From Leptospira semungkisensis (lineage in GTDB: Bacteria > Spirochaetota > Leptospiria > Leptospirales > Leptospiraceae), in NCBI RefSeq assembly GCF_004770055.1, contig NZ_RQEP01000016.1:1-64000 (forward strand): DNA of 64,000 bases, in the 5' to 3' direction. Position 1 is the stretch's first letter. The number at the start of each line of letters is the position of its first letter. The notes under the pieces were generated by a model, which saw only the letters and a list, made by a program, of their open reading frames with translations, made no database searches and was not told the DNA's origin. The translations under genes were made by a program, and so were the position numbers. This document shows, in pieces, positions 17,977 to 25,453 of this stretch.

Positions 17977-18515
17977 CGGAATCTGAATTAGCCTTCGCAA
18001 TCGAATCAAGTAAGCAAACTGTCCTGAGATCCATTCAAAGGCATATTGCTTCTGATATGGCGTCCTTGGTCGAAGATCTGGCCCAGGATACATATCTGCG
18101 CTATTACTTAACCTTTAGAAACAGACCTCTCTTAGAAATAGGAGAATTGAATCGTTGGTTGTATGTGGCCGCAAGGAATGAATGCAGAAGAGCGATTCGG
18201 AAATGGAACCGAGAAGGCAAGGCATACTCTCGACTAAAAGCGGAGATCATAGTGTTAGGCAGAAAAGACGATTGGGAATTGCCTAACGAGAATTTGGACG
18301 AAGATAAAAGGAAATGGCTGGAGTTGCATATTAATCTCTTGCCTTCGCCATATAAAGAAACTATGATGTTACGGCTAGCTGGAGAGAAATTAGAATCCAT
18401 AGCGCAGAAGCTTGAGATCTCCGAAGGAACAGTGAAGTCTCGGATCTCTCGCGGAAAAGAATGGTTATCTCGATTCACGAACTCGAATCGAAAAGACCAA
18501 GGAGGTAAGAAATGA
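17973..18515 (+). CDS. ECF-type RNA polymerase sigma factor
   Basis: A 180-aa sigma-70 family protein with only regions 2 and 4. Region 2 shows VEDLAQDTYLRYYLTF and the Arg/Trp-rich segment RWLYVAARNECRRAI (promoter melting); region 4 shows ESIAQKLEISEGTVKSRISRGKEWL, the -35-binding helix-turn-helix. It directs transcription of a stress or metal-response regulon. It is coupled by ATGA overlaps to the upstream periplasmic sensor and the downstream one-TM protein, which is the usual partner arrangement for regulation by sequestration at the membrane. Confidence 0.9.
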   Translation: MTESELAFAIESSKQTVLRSIQRHIASDMASLVEDLAQDTYLRYYLTFRNRPLLEIGELNRWLYVAARNECRRAIRKWNREGKAYSRLKAEIIVLGRKDDWELPNENLDEDKRKWLELHINLLPSPYKETMMLRLAGEKLESIAQKLEISEGTVKSRISRGKEWLSRFTNSNRKDQGGKK

Positions 18516-18853
18516 AGAACCAATCCGAATCGGAACTAGACCAGACAGTAGAAAGACTGATCCAAGATCCCGACTTCTCTCGCAGAATTGCAAAAAGGAT
18601 TATCGCTCAGGCAGAGCATAAAAAAACCAAACCTGCAAATTTGGAGTTCGCTTGGAAAGCGATCGCAGCGGTTCTTCTTATAGGTCTTACCGCAGTGTTA
18701 GCCTCTTATTATTCCCGCAGCCAAAAAGAATCTCAGGACTCATTTTCTGGACTTTCCAATCCGGCTGCCGAATTGATCGCTTCTCCAGTCGAGACAGAAT
18801 ACGTATGGGAAGATACGGATCTGATCATCGAAACTTCGTTTACCGAAAGATAA
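18512..18853 (+). CDS. One-TM putative anti-sigma factor
   Basis: A 113-aa protein: a charged cytoplasmic N-terminal part (about 46 residues, with RLIQDPDFSRRIAKRIIAQAEHK), one transmembrane helix (about residues 47-67, WKAIAAVLLIGLTAVLASYY) and an acidic 45-residue periplasmic tail. It lacks the HxxxCxxC of zinc anti-sigma factors, so identification rests on topology and on the ATGA overlap with the ECF sigma gene. CnrY-type anti-sigma proteins have the same size and topology. The gene ends 1 bp before the convergent acetoacetyl-CoA synthetase stop codon. Confidence 0.65.
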   Translation: MKNQSESELDQTVERLIQDPDFSRRIAKRIIAQAEHKKTKPANLEFAWKAIAAVLLIGLTAVLASYYSRSQKESQDSFSGLSNPAAELIASPVETEYVWEDTDLIIETSFTER

Positions 18854-18854
18854 A

Positions 18855-20819
18855 TCAATCTACGGATAACTGCGGAAGATTTTTATAATATTCTAATGCT
18901 TCCGGGTTTATCAAGGCGTCCTTGTTCGTAACTGGTTCGCCTTGCACGGTTTTCTTGACTGCGATCTCTACCTTTTTCATGTTTCGGGTATAAGGGATAT
19001 CGGCTACTTGTACGATCTTTGCCGGCACATGTCTAGGCGAGACCTTCTCCTTGATATCTTTTCGAATCCTTGCTTCTAATTCGGGAGTGAGGTTAGATTC
19101 GGGAGACATCTTTAAGAATAACACCACTCTTACATCGTCTTTCCATTCCTGCCCGATCACTACTGAATCTCCGATCTCCGAAATCGTTTCGAGCAAACTA
19201 TACAAGTCGGCGGTTCCGATACGAACTCCTCCCGGATTCAAGGTAGCGTCCGATCGTCCATAAACGACCATTCCTCCGTTGGATAAGATCTCCGCAAAAT
19301 CTCCATGTCTCCAAATATTCGGAAAGGTATCGAAGTAAGCTCCCTCATATTTTTTTCCGTCAGAGTCATTCCAAAATTCCAAAGGCATAGAAGGGAATGG
19401 CTTCGTGCAAACGAGTTCTCCCTTTTGTTCATGTATCGGTTTGCCGGAATCATCAAAGATCTCAACCGCCATTCCAAGCCCCAAGGATTGCAATTCGGAA
19501 GCGTGAACCGGAAGATTCGGATTTCCTAATGCAAAGCATCCGTTCAGATCTGTGCCTCCCGAGATGGAAGAAAGCCTTAACCCCTTACCCCAAGAATCAT
19601 ACACATATTCGAAACCGTATCCCGGCAAAGGTGATCCTGTAGAAAGAACGGCTCCTATAGAACTCAGATCCGAAGAAGGTTTGTATTTGTCCTTTTCAAG
19701 AGTAAGTATGTATTTTGCTCCTACTCCAAAGATCTTGATTTTTCTATCCGCTGCGTATTTAAAAAGGACTTCCGGACTAGGATGAAATGGATTCCCATCA
19801 AATAAATGCACCGTAGCTCCTATAGAAAGAGAGCTCACAAGCCAATTCCACATCATCCATCCACAGGTAGTATAATAGAATATCCCGTCTCCTTCTCTCA
19901 AATCAGAATGAAGAGCGAGTTCTTTCCAATGATTCAGAAAGACGCCTGAGCCTTGGACCATACATTTAGGAAGCCCGGTGGTTCCCGAAGAATACATGAT
20001 ATATACAGGATGATCGAAAGTAGTCTGAAAGAAGCTCGGCTCCTTTCCCCAAAATGGTTTATAAGATTCTTCTAATGGAATTGAATTCTTTGGAAAGGAT
20101 TCCATTCTCTTTTCCAAACTTTTAGATTCAATACTAGGATATTCTCCGATTAGGATCTTTTTCAGATCCGGGAGCTGGGCTGCAATTTCAGTAACAATCC
20201 CTGATAAGGGAAGAGACTTTCCTTTAAACTCGTATCTATCGGTGCTAATGAGTATCTTAGGTCGGATCTGTCCGAAACGATCCAGAACACCCTTTGCGCC
20301 GAAATCAGGAGAGCAGGAGGTCCATATTGCTCCGATGCTGGTTGTAGCAAGCATACCTAAAACAGTATCAGGAACATTCGGCATCAGACCAGCCACTCTA
20401 TCTCCTGGTCCAACTCCTTCCGAGATCAAATAAGCTGCTAAGGCACCTACCCTTTTATATAACTCAGAGTAAGTTAGTTGTGCTTCTGCTCCACTTTCTC
20501 CTCTATAAAATAGAGCGAGACTTTCATCTTTCTTTCTTAAAAGATTTTCCGCAAAATTCAGTTTAGCTCCAGGAAAGAATTTAGCATCCCTGAATCTAGC
20601 ACCGGATCGAAAGACCTCTTCGTATTTTTGGGAATGTATCACAGGAGCATAATCCCAGAGGGTTCCCCAAAATTGATTTAGATCATGCACAGACCAGGAG
20701 TGTAGCTCGGAGTAGTTTTTGAATTTTTTGCCGATCGTTTTTTCCACAAAGTTTTGGAAATCGGTCATTCTAGAATTCTGTATGGAGTCTTGTTTGGGAG
20801 TCCAGAGGAGTCGATTCAT
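18855..20819 (-). CDS. aacS: Acetoacetyl-CoA synthetase
   Basis: A 654-aa adenylate-forming enzyme that activates acetoacetate with ATP and CoA to acetoacetyl-CoA in the cytoplasm, linking ketone-body or poly-hydroxybutyrate-type carbon to central metabolism. The N-terminal acetyl-CoA-synthetase-like cap (FWGTLWDYAPV, FPGAKLNFAENLL) and the P-loop-like MYSSGTTGLPKCMVQG are clear. The segment SGGTDLNGCFALGNPNLPV and C-terminal NPGGVRIGTADLY follow the acetoacetate-specific rather than acetate-specific pattern. The A8/A10 region YTRNMKKVEIAVKK has the catalytic Lys. The gene stands alone, convergent with the sigma trio. Confidence 0.92.
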   Translation of the reverse strand: MNRLLWTPKQDSIQNSRMTDFQNFVEKTIGKKFKNYSELHSWSVHDLNQFWGTLWDYAPVIHSQKYEEVFRSGARFRDAKFFPGAKLNFAENLLRKKDESLALFYRGESGAEAQLTYSELYKRVGALAAYLISEGVGPGDRVAGLMPNVPDTVLGMLATTSIGAIWTSCSPDFGAKGVLDRFGQIRPKILISTDRYEFKGKSLPLSGIVTEIAAQLPDLKKILIGEYPSIESKSLEKRMESFPKNSIPLEESYKPFWGKEPSFFQTTFDHPVYIMYSSGTTGLPKCMVQGSGVFLNHWKELALHSDLREGDGIFYYTTCGWMMWNWLVSSLSIGATVHLFDGNPFHPSPEVLFKYAADRKIKIFGVGAKYILTLEKDKYKPSSDLSSIGAVLSTGSPLPGYGFEYVYDSWGKGLRLSSISGGTDLNGCFALGNPNLPVHASELQSLGLGMAVEIFDDSGKPIHEQKGELVCTKPFPSMPLEFWNDSDGKKYEGAYFDTFPNIWRHGDFAEILSNGGMVVYGRSDATLNPGGVRIGTADLYSLLETISEIGDSVVIGQEWKDDVRVVLFLKMSPESNLTPELEARIRKDIKEKVSPRHVPAKIVQVADIPYTRNMKKVEIAVKKTVQGEPVTNKDALINPEALEYYKNLPQLSVD

Positions 20820-20930
20820 AGTCGGGCTAATATGCTCGTATTTTTCAACTAGAGGTCAACAGTAAATTGGTTGTGAAGAGCGAAGGCAGATGTAAGATTT
20901 GCGAGGTGAAAGACGTTCGGAGAACCGCCC

Positions 20931-21341
20931 TTGTCAGATCTTAGTCATCTCAACCTTCCCACTATTATTTTTCTTTGCGTGAGTTTAGTGTATGCCTTTC
21001 ACGGATTCTTGCACCAATTGATCGTAGGTGGAGCGATCTCAGTCTTTCAACATCCTGATGAAAGACAATCCAGAATGATATTAATGATCTGGATCGCGAC
21101 TGGCGGTTTCATGAGTTTTCTGGGACTTCTTCCTACGGTGTTGCTTCTTCTGTATGGAGCGGAACCGGAGCCTGTGCGTGCAGTCCTTTGGACCAATACT
21201 CTAGCTTTAGGTTTTTTAGCGGTGCATTTTGTTCTCTGTGGAGTGATGCGTTTGCCAAGGCCGCTTAGGATGGGATTCTATTTTACCGTAGCGTATGCAG
21301 TCTCGAACTTGATCTTTCTTTTTACCTACGGCAAATTCTGA
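20931..21341 (+). CDS. Four-TM membrane protein, unknown function
   Basis: A 136-aa integral membrane protein with about four hydrophobic helices (residues 8-28, 48-73, 84-103 and 111-131) and short polar loops. The start is TTG 20931 with GGAG about 8 bases upstream. It is convergent with the pterin synthase gene. No family recognised; the size and topology recall small uncharacterised inner-membrane proteins. Confidence 0.6.
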   Translation: MSDLSHLNLPTIIFLCVSLVYAFHGFLHQLIVGGAISVFQHPDERQSRMILMIWIATGGFMSFLGLLPTVLLLLYGAEPEPVRAVLWTNTLALGFLAVHFVLCGVMRLPRPLRMGFYFTVAYAVSNLIFLFTYGKF

Positions 21342-21358
21342 CCAAACTCTACTTCGCT

Positions 21359-21760
21359 TCAGGTCGGCTCGAAGTAGGCCAAATTCTCAGGGCCTTCATG
21401 GACAACGATGCGTTCTACCTTTCCATTCGCAGCGATCACGCTTTCCTTTAATCCAAAATAAAACCAGCGAGCCATATTCTCAGAAGTCGGGTTAATCGTC
21501 TTAAAGTCCGGGTGATCGTTGATCAGAATATGGTCTAACTCGGACACCAACTCTTTTAAACGAAGCTTTGAGGTTAAGAAGTCGAAACTGATCCCATCTT
21601 CTCGGATATTGTCCTTTCCCGAAAGATAGACCTCCACCTTAAAGGAATGCCCGTGGATAGGCTCATCGGAACCATCCGGGAAATACTTATAAAGATAATG
21701 TGCGGATTCGAATCTTTCTTCGATCCGAATGTAGAATTTGCCCGTTTCTTGAAAAAACAT
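21359..21760 (-). CDS. PTPS-III-type pterin synthase (QueD/PTPS family)
   Basis: A 133-aa T-fold enzyme of the 6-pyruvoyltetrahydropterin synthase/QueD family. The zinc-binding histidines are FESAH and HGH, and VHEGPEN near the C-terminus supplies the pterin-anchoring Glu. There is no cysteine anywhere in the protein, so the catalytic Cys of QueD and eukaryotic PTPS is missing. Instead EPIHGH fits the ExxHGH motif of PTPS-III, in which Glu replaces Cys and the enzyme makes 6-hydroxymethyldihydropterin, bypassing dihydroneopterin aldolase in folate synthesis. I therefore favour a folate rather than a queuosine role; family-level identity is much surer than this subtype. Confidence 0.8.
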   Translation of the reverse strand: MFFQETGKFYIRIEERFESAHYLYKYFPDGSDEPIHGHSFKVEVYLSGKDNIREDGISFDFLTSKLRLKELVSELDHILINDHPDFKTINPTSENMARWFYFGLKESVIAANGKVERIVVHEGPENLAYFEPT

Positions 21761-21764
21761 GGAA

Positions 21765-21793
21765 TTGACTTACGCCTAGGGAGTCTATATACT
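21765..21793 (+). promoter_or_regulatory. Near-consensus sigma-70 promoter
   Basis: TTGACT, a 17-base spacer and TATACT; only one base of each hexamer differs from TTGACA/TATAAT. Transcription would start around position 21800, giving a leader of about 27 bases with AGGAG before the ATG at 21827. It lies in the short divergent gap next to the pterin synthase start codon. Confidence 0.7.
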
Positions 21794-21826
21794 GGAAGAA
21801 ACCAATACCATTAGGAGATTTTCCAC

Positions 21827-22051
21827 ATGTCGGAAGCGGTCAAGCCAAGATTTTTTAAGGAAATGACGGTCGGAGAAGCGATCGGACTCCATCCTGAAGC
21901 GGGACTAGTATTCTCCAGCTATCATTTAGGTGGATGCTCTCACTGTTCTATCAATGAATTAGAGACTATTGAACAAGTTTGCATGGGCTACGGTGTCGAA
22001 GTAGACGTTCTTCTCGAAAGCTTAAATAATCTTTTGGAAGACGGAGAGTAA
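21827..22051 (+). CDS. DUF1858-like small cysteine protein
   Basis: A 74-aa cytoplasmic protein matching the DUF1858/ScdA-N-terminal pattern: a short helical domain with MTVGEAIGLHPEAGLVFSSY followed by GGCSHCSI, where the CxxC pair may be redox active or bind a metal or cluster. Related domains are found alone or fused to iron-sulfur repair (ScdA/RIC) and hybrid-cluster-like proteins. AGGAG lies 9 bases upstream of the ATG, under a near-consensus promoter. Role suggested: redox or cluster related, unproven. Confidence 0.78.
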   Translation: MSEAVKPRFFKEMTVGEAIGLHPEAGLVFSSYHLGGCSHCSINELETIEQVCMGYGVEVDVLLESLNNLLEDGE

Positions 22052-22072
22052 TCTCACTTCTTCCCTCTGTCG

Positions 22073-22100
22073 GGATCACTTTTGGGAATGAAAGTGATCC
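22073..22100. terminator. Hairpin between convergent genes
   Basis: GGATCACTTT, an 8-base loop and AAAGTGATCC form a perfect 10-bp stem that overlaps the stop codon (22076-22078) of the minus-strand gene and lies 22 bp after the DUF1858 gene. Only TTG follows on the plus strand, so intrinsic termination would be weak. Confidence 0.45.
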
Positions 22101-23179
22101 TTGATCAGTTCCACCTCTCTTTCTCCTTCACAATCCAACCAACTTAAAAGCCTGGTCAGGGCCTTCTCTCCTTTTCGATTCAAAAGCAATTTGTTTAATG
22201 CGCTTCTAATCCCCCAAAATCTTCGAATATCCGGAAGCTTAGGAGTGGGAAGCTTGAAGCTTAGAAAAGAAATTCCTACACTCGTATCTCCAAGCTCGTT
22301 TCCTTTTCTCATTGTTTCCAGATCCTTACTCACTAACTCTAAGGTCTTTTTGAAATTGGAAACACTCGCTGGATCTTCGTTCTCTATCGCAGCTTGATAT
22401 TCTCCGATCCATTCGCGGATCTTTTTGTATTTCTGTCTAAGCTCGAGAGAAGCATCCAGAACTTCGGAAAGATTGGAAGAAGATTCCAATACTTCTGCAA
22501 CCAAGGGAGGAAGGATCAATTCAAAGCTATGCATCTTTCCAAGAGGAGTTAAACCAGCAAATAGCTTTACTCTTTCTTCGTTCACCCATTCTTGCACATC
22601 AGTTCCCATATCTACGCCCGGCTTCAAGAAACCAGTTTCTTCTAATAGGAAGGATCGGATTGGATGAGGCACGTAATGCGCTCCTAAGAAGGAACTTCTT
22701 CCGAAATTTCCTGCGGTTCCCCAAACCACTTGGCCAAAATGTTCATGAGGAGACTTTCTCGTTTCTTGATAGCCGATCAGATTTTCTTTTTGATGCTGCC
22801 TCATCGTGTCGGTTACACATAATAATTCCAAGGCTTGGTTCCTAGATGCCGCAACAATAGGATTGAATGTGGGAATATCCACAGGAACAAGCAGAGTCCC
22901 GTCCAAGGAATTCAGTCTTTCAAAGGATTTCCATCCTTCTGAGAATTTGCTATCGTAGAAAATTTTCTCTCTCAGCACGAGCTCGTTAACTAGACTGAAT
23001 AAGCTCTCTATTTGAACACATGCCTCACTAATCTCTTCCCAATGATATGTGTTCTCGTTTCGATCCACTCGTAATCGTTTTGAGTTTGAAAAATCAAGGC
23101 CCTCTGAATGCAAACGAGATAGGCTTTCAAAAGTCCAATTGTCCCAGAAAGAGGAATTATGAATTACAGGGTCGTTCAT
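22076..23179 (-). CDS. Hypothetical 367-aa soluble protein
   Basis: No signal peptide or membrane segment; predominantly helical and charged, with many acidic and amphipathic stretches. A central part (residues about 145-215) is rich in Gly/His/Phe, with PHEHFGQVVWGTAGNFGRSSF and AHYVPHPIRSFLLEETGF, and could be an active site or cofactor pocket with several His residues. I cannot assign a family. The gene stands alone between the DUF1858 gene (convergent) and the AT-rich DUF4253 pocket. Confidence 0.65.
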   Translation of the reverse strand: MNDPVIHNSSFWDNWTFESLSRLHSEGLDFSNSKRLRVDRNENTYHWEEISEACVQIESLFSLVNELVLREKIFYDSKFSEGWKSFERLNSLDGTLLVPVDIPTFNPIVAASRNQALELLCVTDTMRQHQKENLIGYQETRKSPHEHFGQVVWGTAGNFGRSSFLGAHYVPHPIRSFLLEETGFLKPGVDMGTDVQEWVNEERVKLFAGLTPLGKMHSFELILPPLVAEVLESSSNLSEVLDASLELRQKYKKIREWIGEYQAAIENEDPASVSNFKKTLELVSKDLETMRKGNELGDTSVGISFLSFKLPTPKLPDIRRFWGIRSALNKLLLNRKGEKALTRLLSWLDCEGEREVELIKDHFHSQK

Positions 23180-23338
23180 TCTAAAAATAGAAACAAATGA
23201 GATTCGGATTCTCCGGTGTTTCTAAAAAATTGCAAACGATTTTCGTAAAACCTCGATTAGACGTGCGTTAAGCTAGTGCAGATAAGATCTAATTTGCCAA
23301 TGACAGTTCCATATTCTTTCTTGGTAAGAAAATGAAAA

Positions 23339-23686
23339 TTATTCAATCTTGGTAAACATCGTTATCAAAATAACAATGATAAGCGGCAAAAATCCTAAGA
23401 TTAATCCCTCTGGCCCTCCCAATGAAGAGATTTTGGTCAACAATATCCTTCGGCTAGTATCTGCACAAACAAAGGGAGAAGTAAAAAAGAGTATTATAAA
23501 TTTATACTGTATATTGGTCGTTCTGGCCAATAGAAAAAATCCAATAAGTTCACTAATAACAATATAATAGTTATTTGAATCCAGAACAGGATAGCCGCTA
23601 TTATGACTCATGCCTATTGAAAATGCTGTGCATAACCAAAAAAGACCGTAGCTAACTACTTGCGGTATGTATAATAGTATCTTCAT
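23339..23686 (-). CDS. Small multi-TM membrane protein in AT-rich pocket
   Basis: A 115-aa protein with about four hydrophobic segments and Ile/Leu/Phe-rich composition. Base and codon use is more AT-rich than in surrounding genes. It lies 94 bp downstream of the DUF4253 gene on the same strand. No family recognised. The combination of low GC, short length and an adjacent DUF4253 gene suggests recently acquired accessory DNA. Confidence 0.5.
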   Translation of the reverse strand: MKILLYIPQVVSYGLFWLCTAFSIGMSHNSGYPVLDSNNYYIVISELIGFFLLARTTNIQYKFIILFFTSPFVCADTSRRILLTKISSLGGPEGLILGFLPLIIVILITMFTKIE

Positions 23687-23780
23687 ATAGAGAAACCATA
23701 AATATTCTGAATTAGTAAACCTGCATATTCTGTCGAATTTCTAATCGCTATTCTGCCAAGTAAGAATAGCATTTTGCCCA

Positions 23781-24449
23781 TCAATCCCACCAAAAATACC
23801 AAGTTTTGTGGTTCATCAAAGTAGACGCTAGATTGGATACCGAGGCAACTCCTTGATACACAATATCTGGGCAATAAAAGAACTGCTCCCAAGCTAAAGC
23901 CAAGGCGTCGGCCTGATTGATGGGCGGCCTTGCTACAATCGCCTCAATGACGTTATGCGAACAACCAACAATTTCGGCGCCATAACGTTCATGCCATCGC
24001 TTCCACAATGCGCAATGGATAGCCGGCTCAGGGCATTCATTCCAACCGCCGTATTTAAGTTTTGCCGGTATTTCCCAAGGATGAGCGACGGAGACATGGG
24101 CAACAGTAACTTTCGGCAGAAAGTTTACAGTAAGAATATCTTTGTGTAATGAGATCGAATGTAGTACTAAGGGTTCTTCAGGCCAAGCTCCTAAGATTTC
24201 AGATTCAGATTCACCGAATTCTTCCCATTCTTCCGAGTAAATTTTCTTTCGCTCAGTGAACCATGCATCTATATCGACTTGTTTACTCATCTCCAATATC
24301 GAGCTTTCACTATCCGTAGAAAGATCGATCATTTCCTGCAGGTTTTCTTTTTCGTCTGGTCTACCACAAATTAAAAGTCTTTCGGATGAGCCGATTGACG
24401 CAAGAGCACTTTCGAGTGCAGCCTCTGCATCAAGAGTAGTAAAATGCAT
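23781..24449 (-). CDS. DUF4253 domain protein
   Basis: A 222-aa soluble protein. The C-terminal 110 residues follow the DUF4253 pattern closely: WEIPAKLKYGGWNECP, the RYGAEIVGCSHNVIEAIVARPP segment, ALALAWEQFFYCPDIVYQG and a terminal WYFWWD. The N-terminal half is acidic and variable. Function of DUF4253 is unknown; small single-domain versions often sit in variable loci. The gene has lower GC than its neighbours and is followed by a small membrane protein gene. It ends exactly at the WYFWWD motif, so the domain is complete. Confidence 0.8.
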   Translation of the reverse strand: MHFTTLDAEAALESALASIGSSERLLICGRPDEKENLQEMIDLSTDSESSILEMSKQVDIDAWFTERKKIYSEEWEEFGESESEILGAWPEEPLVLHSISLHKDILTVNFLPKVTVAHVSVAHPWEIPAKLKYGGWNECPEPAIHCALWKRWHERYGAEIVGCSHNVIEAIVARPPINQADALALAWEQFFYCPDIVYQGVASVSNLASTLMNHKTWYFWWD

Positions 24450-24587
24450 AATGTTTCCTTCAAGTAATTGGATCTTGAATTTCTAAGATCCTAACTAGTA
24501 GGACGAAAATTGCGTAAAGAGCTTATAAAATCAAATTAGAAATATTCGGATTTTTCTTGGCAGAGGAAAGATGGTTGAAAGAACCAA

Positions 24588-25376
24588 TTATTCGCCTTTC
24601 TGAGGAATATAATAATATCGAATTCCAGCCTTACGGAAATAATATCTGATATCTCCGCCTTGTTTATCCGTAGGCATGAGTCGTCTTTTAAACGTATCTT
24701 CGGGAATGCGAAATGTATCTCCTATCGCATCGCATCTGAAGAAGCGGACACCTTCCGGATAACGTATCATCAAAAGATTTCCAGGTTCCGTTTCCCAGGC
24801 TCTTTCTTCTCCTTCCCAAGAAAAGTAAATAGACCTTGTAGGAAAGATAGGATACTTCTTTCCATCATAGAGAACCTTGTCTTTGTTTCGATTTATATTA
24901 CGAAAAACTTTTTTAGGTCCGGACTTGATAATGAAATGAACCGTGCCACATCTGAATGTAAGAAGAAGCGGAATCCCGCCCAAGGATCCTGGCTCCAGAT
25001 TGGAAGAAGAAGCAATAGGAAGACGAGTAGTATTCTCTGAAATCCTAGCGATCGTAGAACGCATAGACTCATCCAGAAATTCTACAGTATCGTCTTTTCG
25101 GATCTTTTCGAGCTGTCTATAGATCCGATCAAATTCGCTCTTTTCGTATGCTTTAGTTTTCACAAAGCCATCGAGCTGTCTTTTTAAATTAGAAAGCCTT
25201 GCTTTAAAATAAGGAGTGTCATTTCGGGAAGCGACTTCGAACATTTCTTCCCACAAGGATTCCAACTCTCTCACTTCTGAGTTTTGGTCGAAGGTATTCT
25301 TCTCTACTTCTTCCAAAATATAGCGAAACTTGCGCTTCAAGTCGAAGAGAAATCTGGAATCCTTTACTCTTTCCAT
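24588..25376 (-). CDS. Hypothetical 262-aa protein downstream of rodA
   Basis: A cytoplasmic, highly charged protein. Residues 1-120 look helical or coiled-coil (many Glu/Lys/Arg heptads such as RELESLWEEMFEVASR); residues 135-262 look beta-rich (PLLLTFRCGTVHFIIKSG, GVRFFRCDAIGDTFRIPED, IRYYYIPQ). The beta part faintly recalls a CheW-like or PilZ-like barrel, but no diagnostic motif is visible, so no function is claimed. It lies 77 bp after rodA on the same strand and might be read through from the rod operon; a short hairpin (CCCGAA/TTCGGG, 25401-25417) sits in the gap. Confidence 0.6.
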   Translation of the reverse strand: MERVKDSRFLFDLKRKFRYILEEVEKNTFDQNSEVRELESLWEEMFEVASRNDTPYFKARLSNLKRQLDGFVKTKAYEKSEFDRIYRQLEKIRKDDTVEFLDESMRSTIARISENTTRLPIASSSNLEPGSLGGIPLLLTFRCGTVHFIIKSGPKKVFRNINRNKDKVLYDGKKYPIFPTRSIYFSWEGEERAWETEPGNLLMIRYPEGVRFFRCDAIGDTFRIPEDTFKRRLMPTDKQGGDIRYYFRKAGIRYYYIPQKGE

Positions 25377-25453
25377 GCTAGTATCTTAAATATCGGTTTT
25401 CCCGAAGTATTTTCGGGGGGAAAATTTGGGACGAAAAGCCAAGCCTTGCCCTT

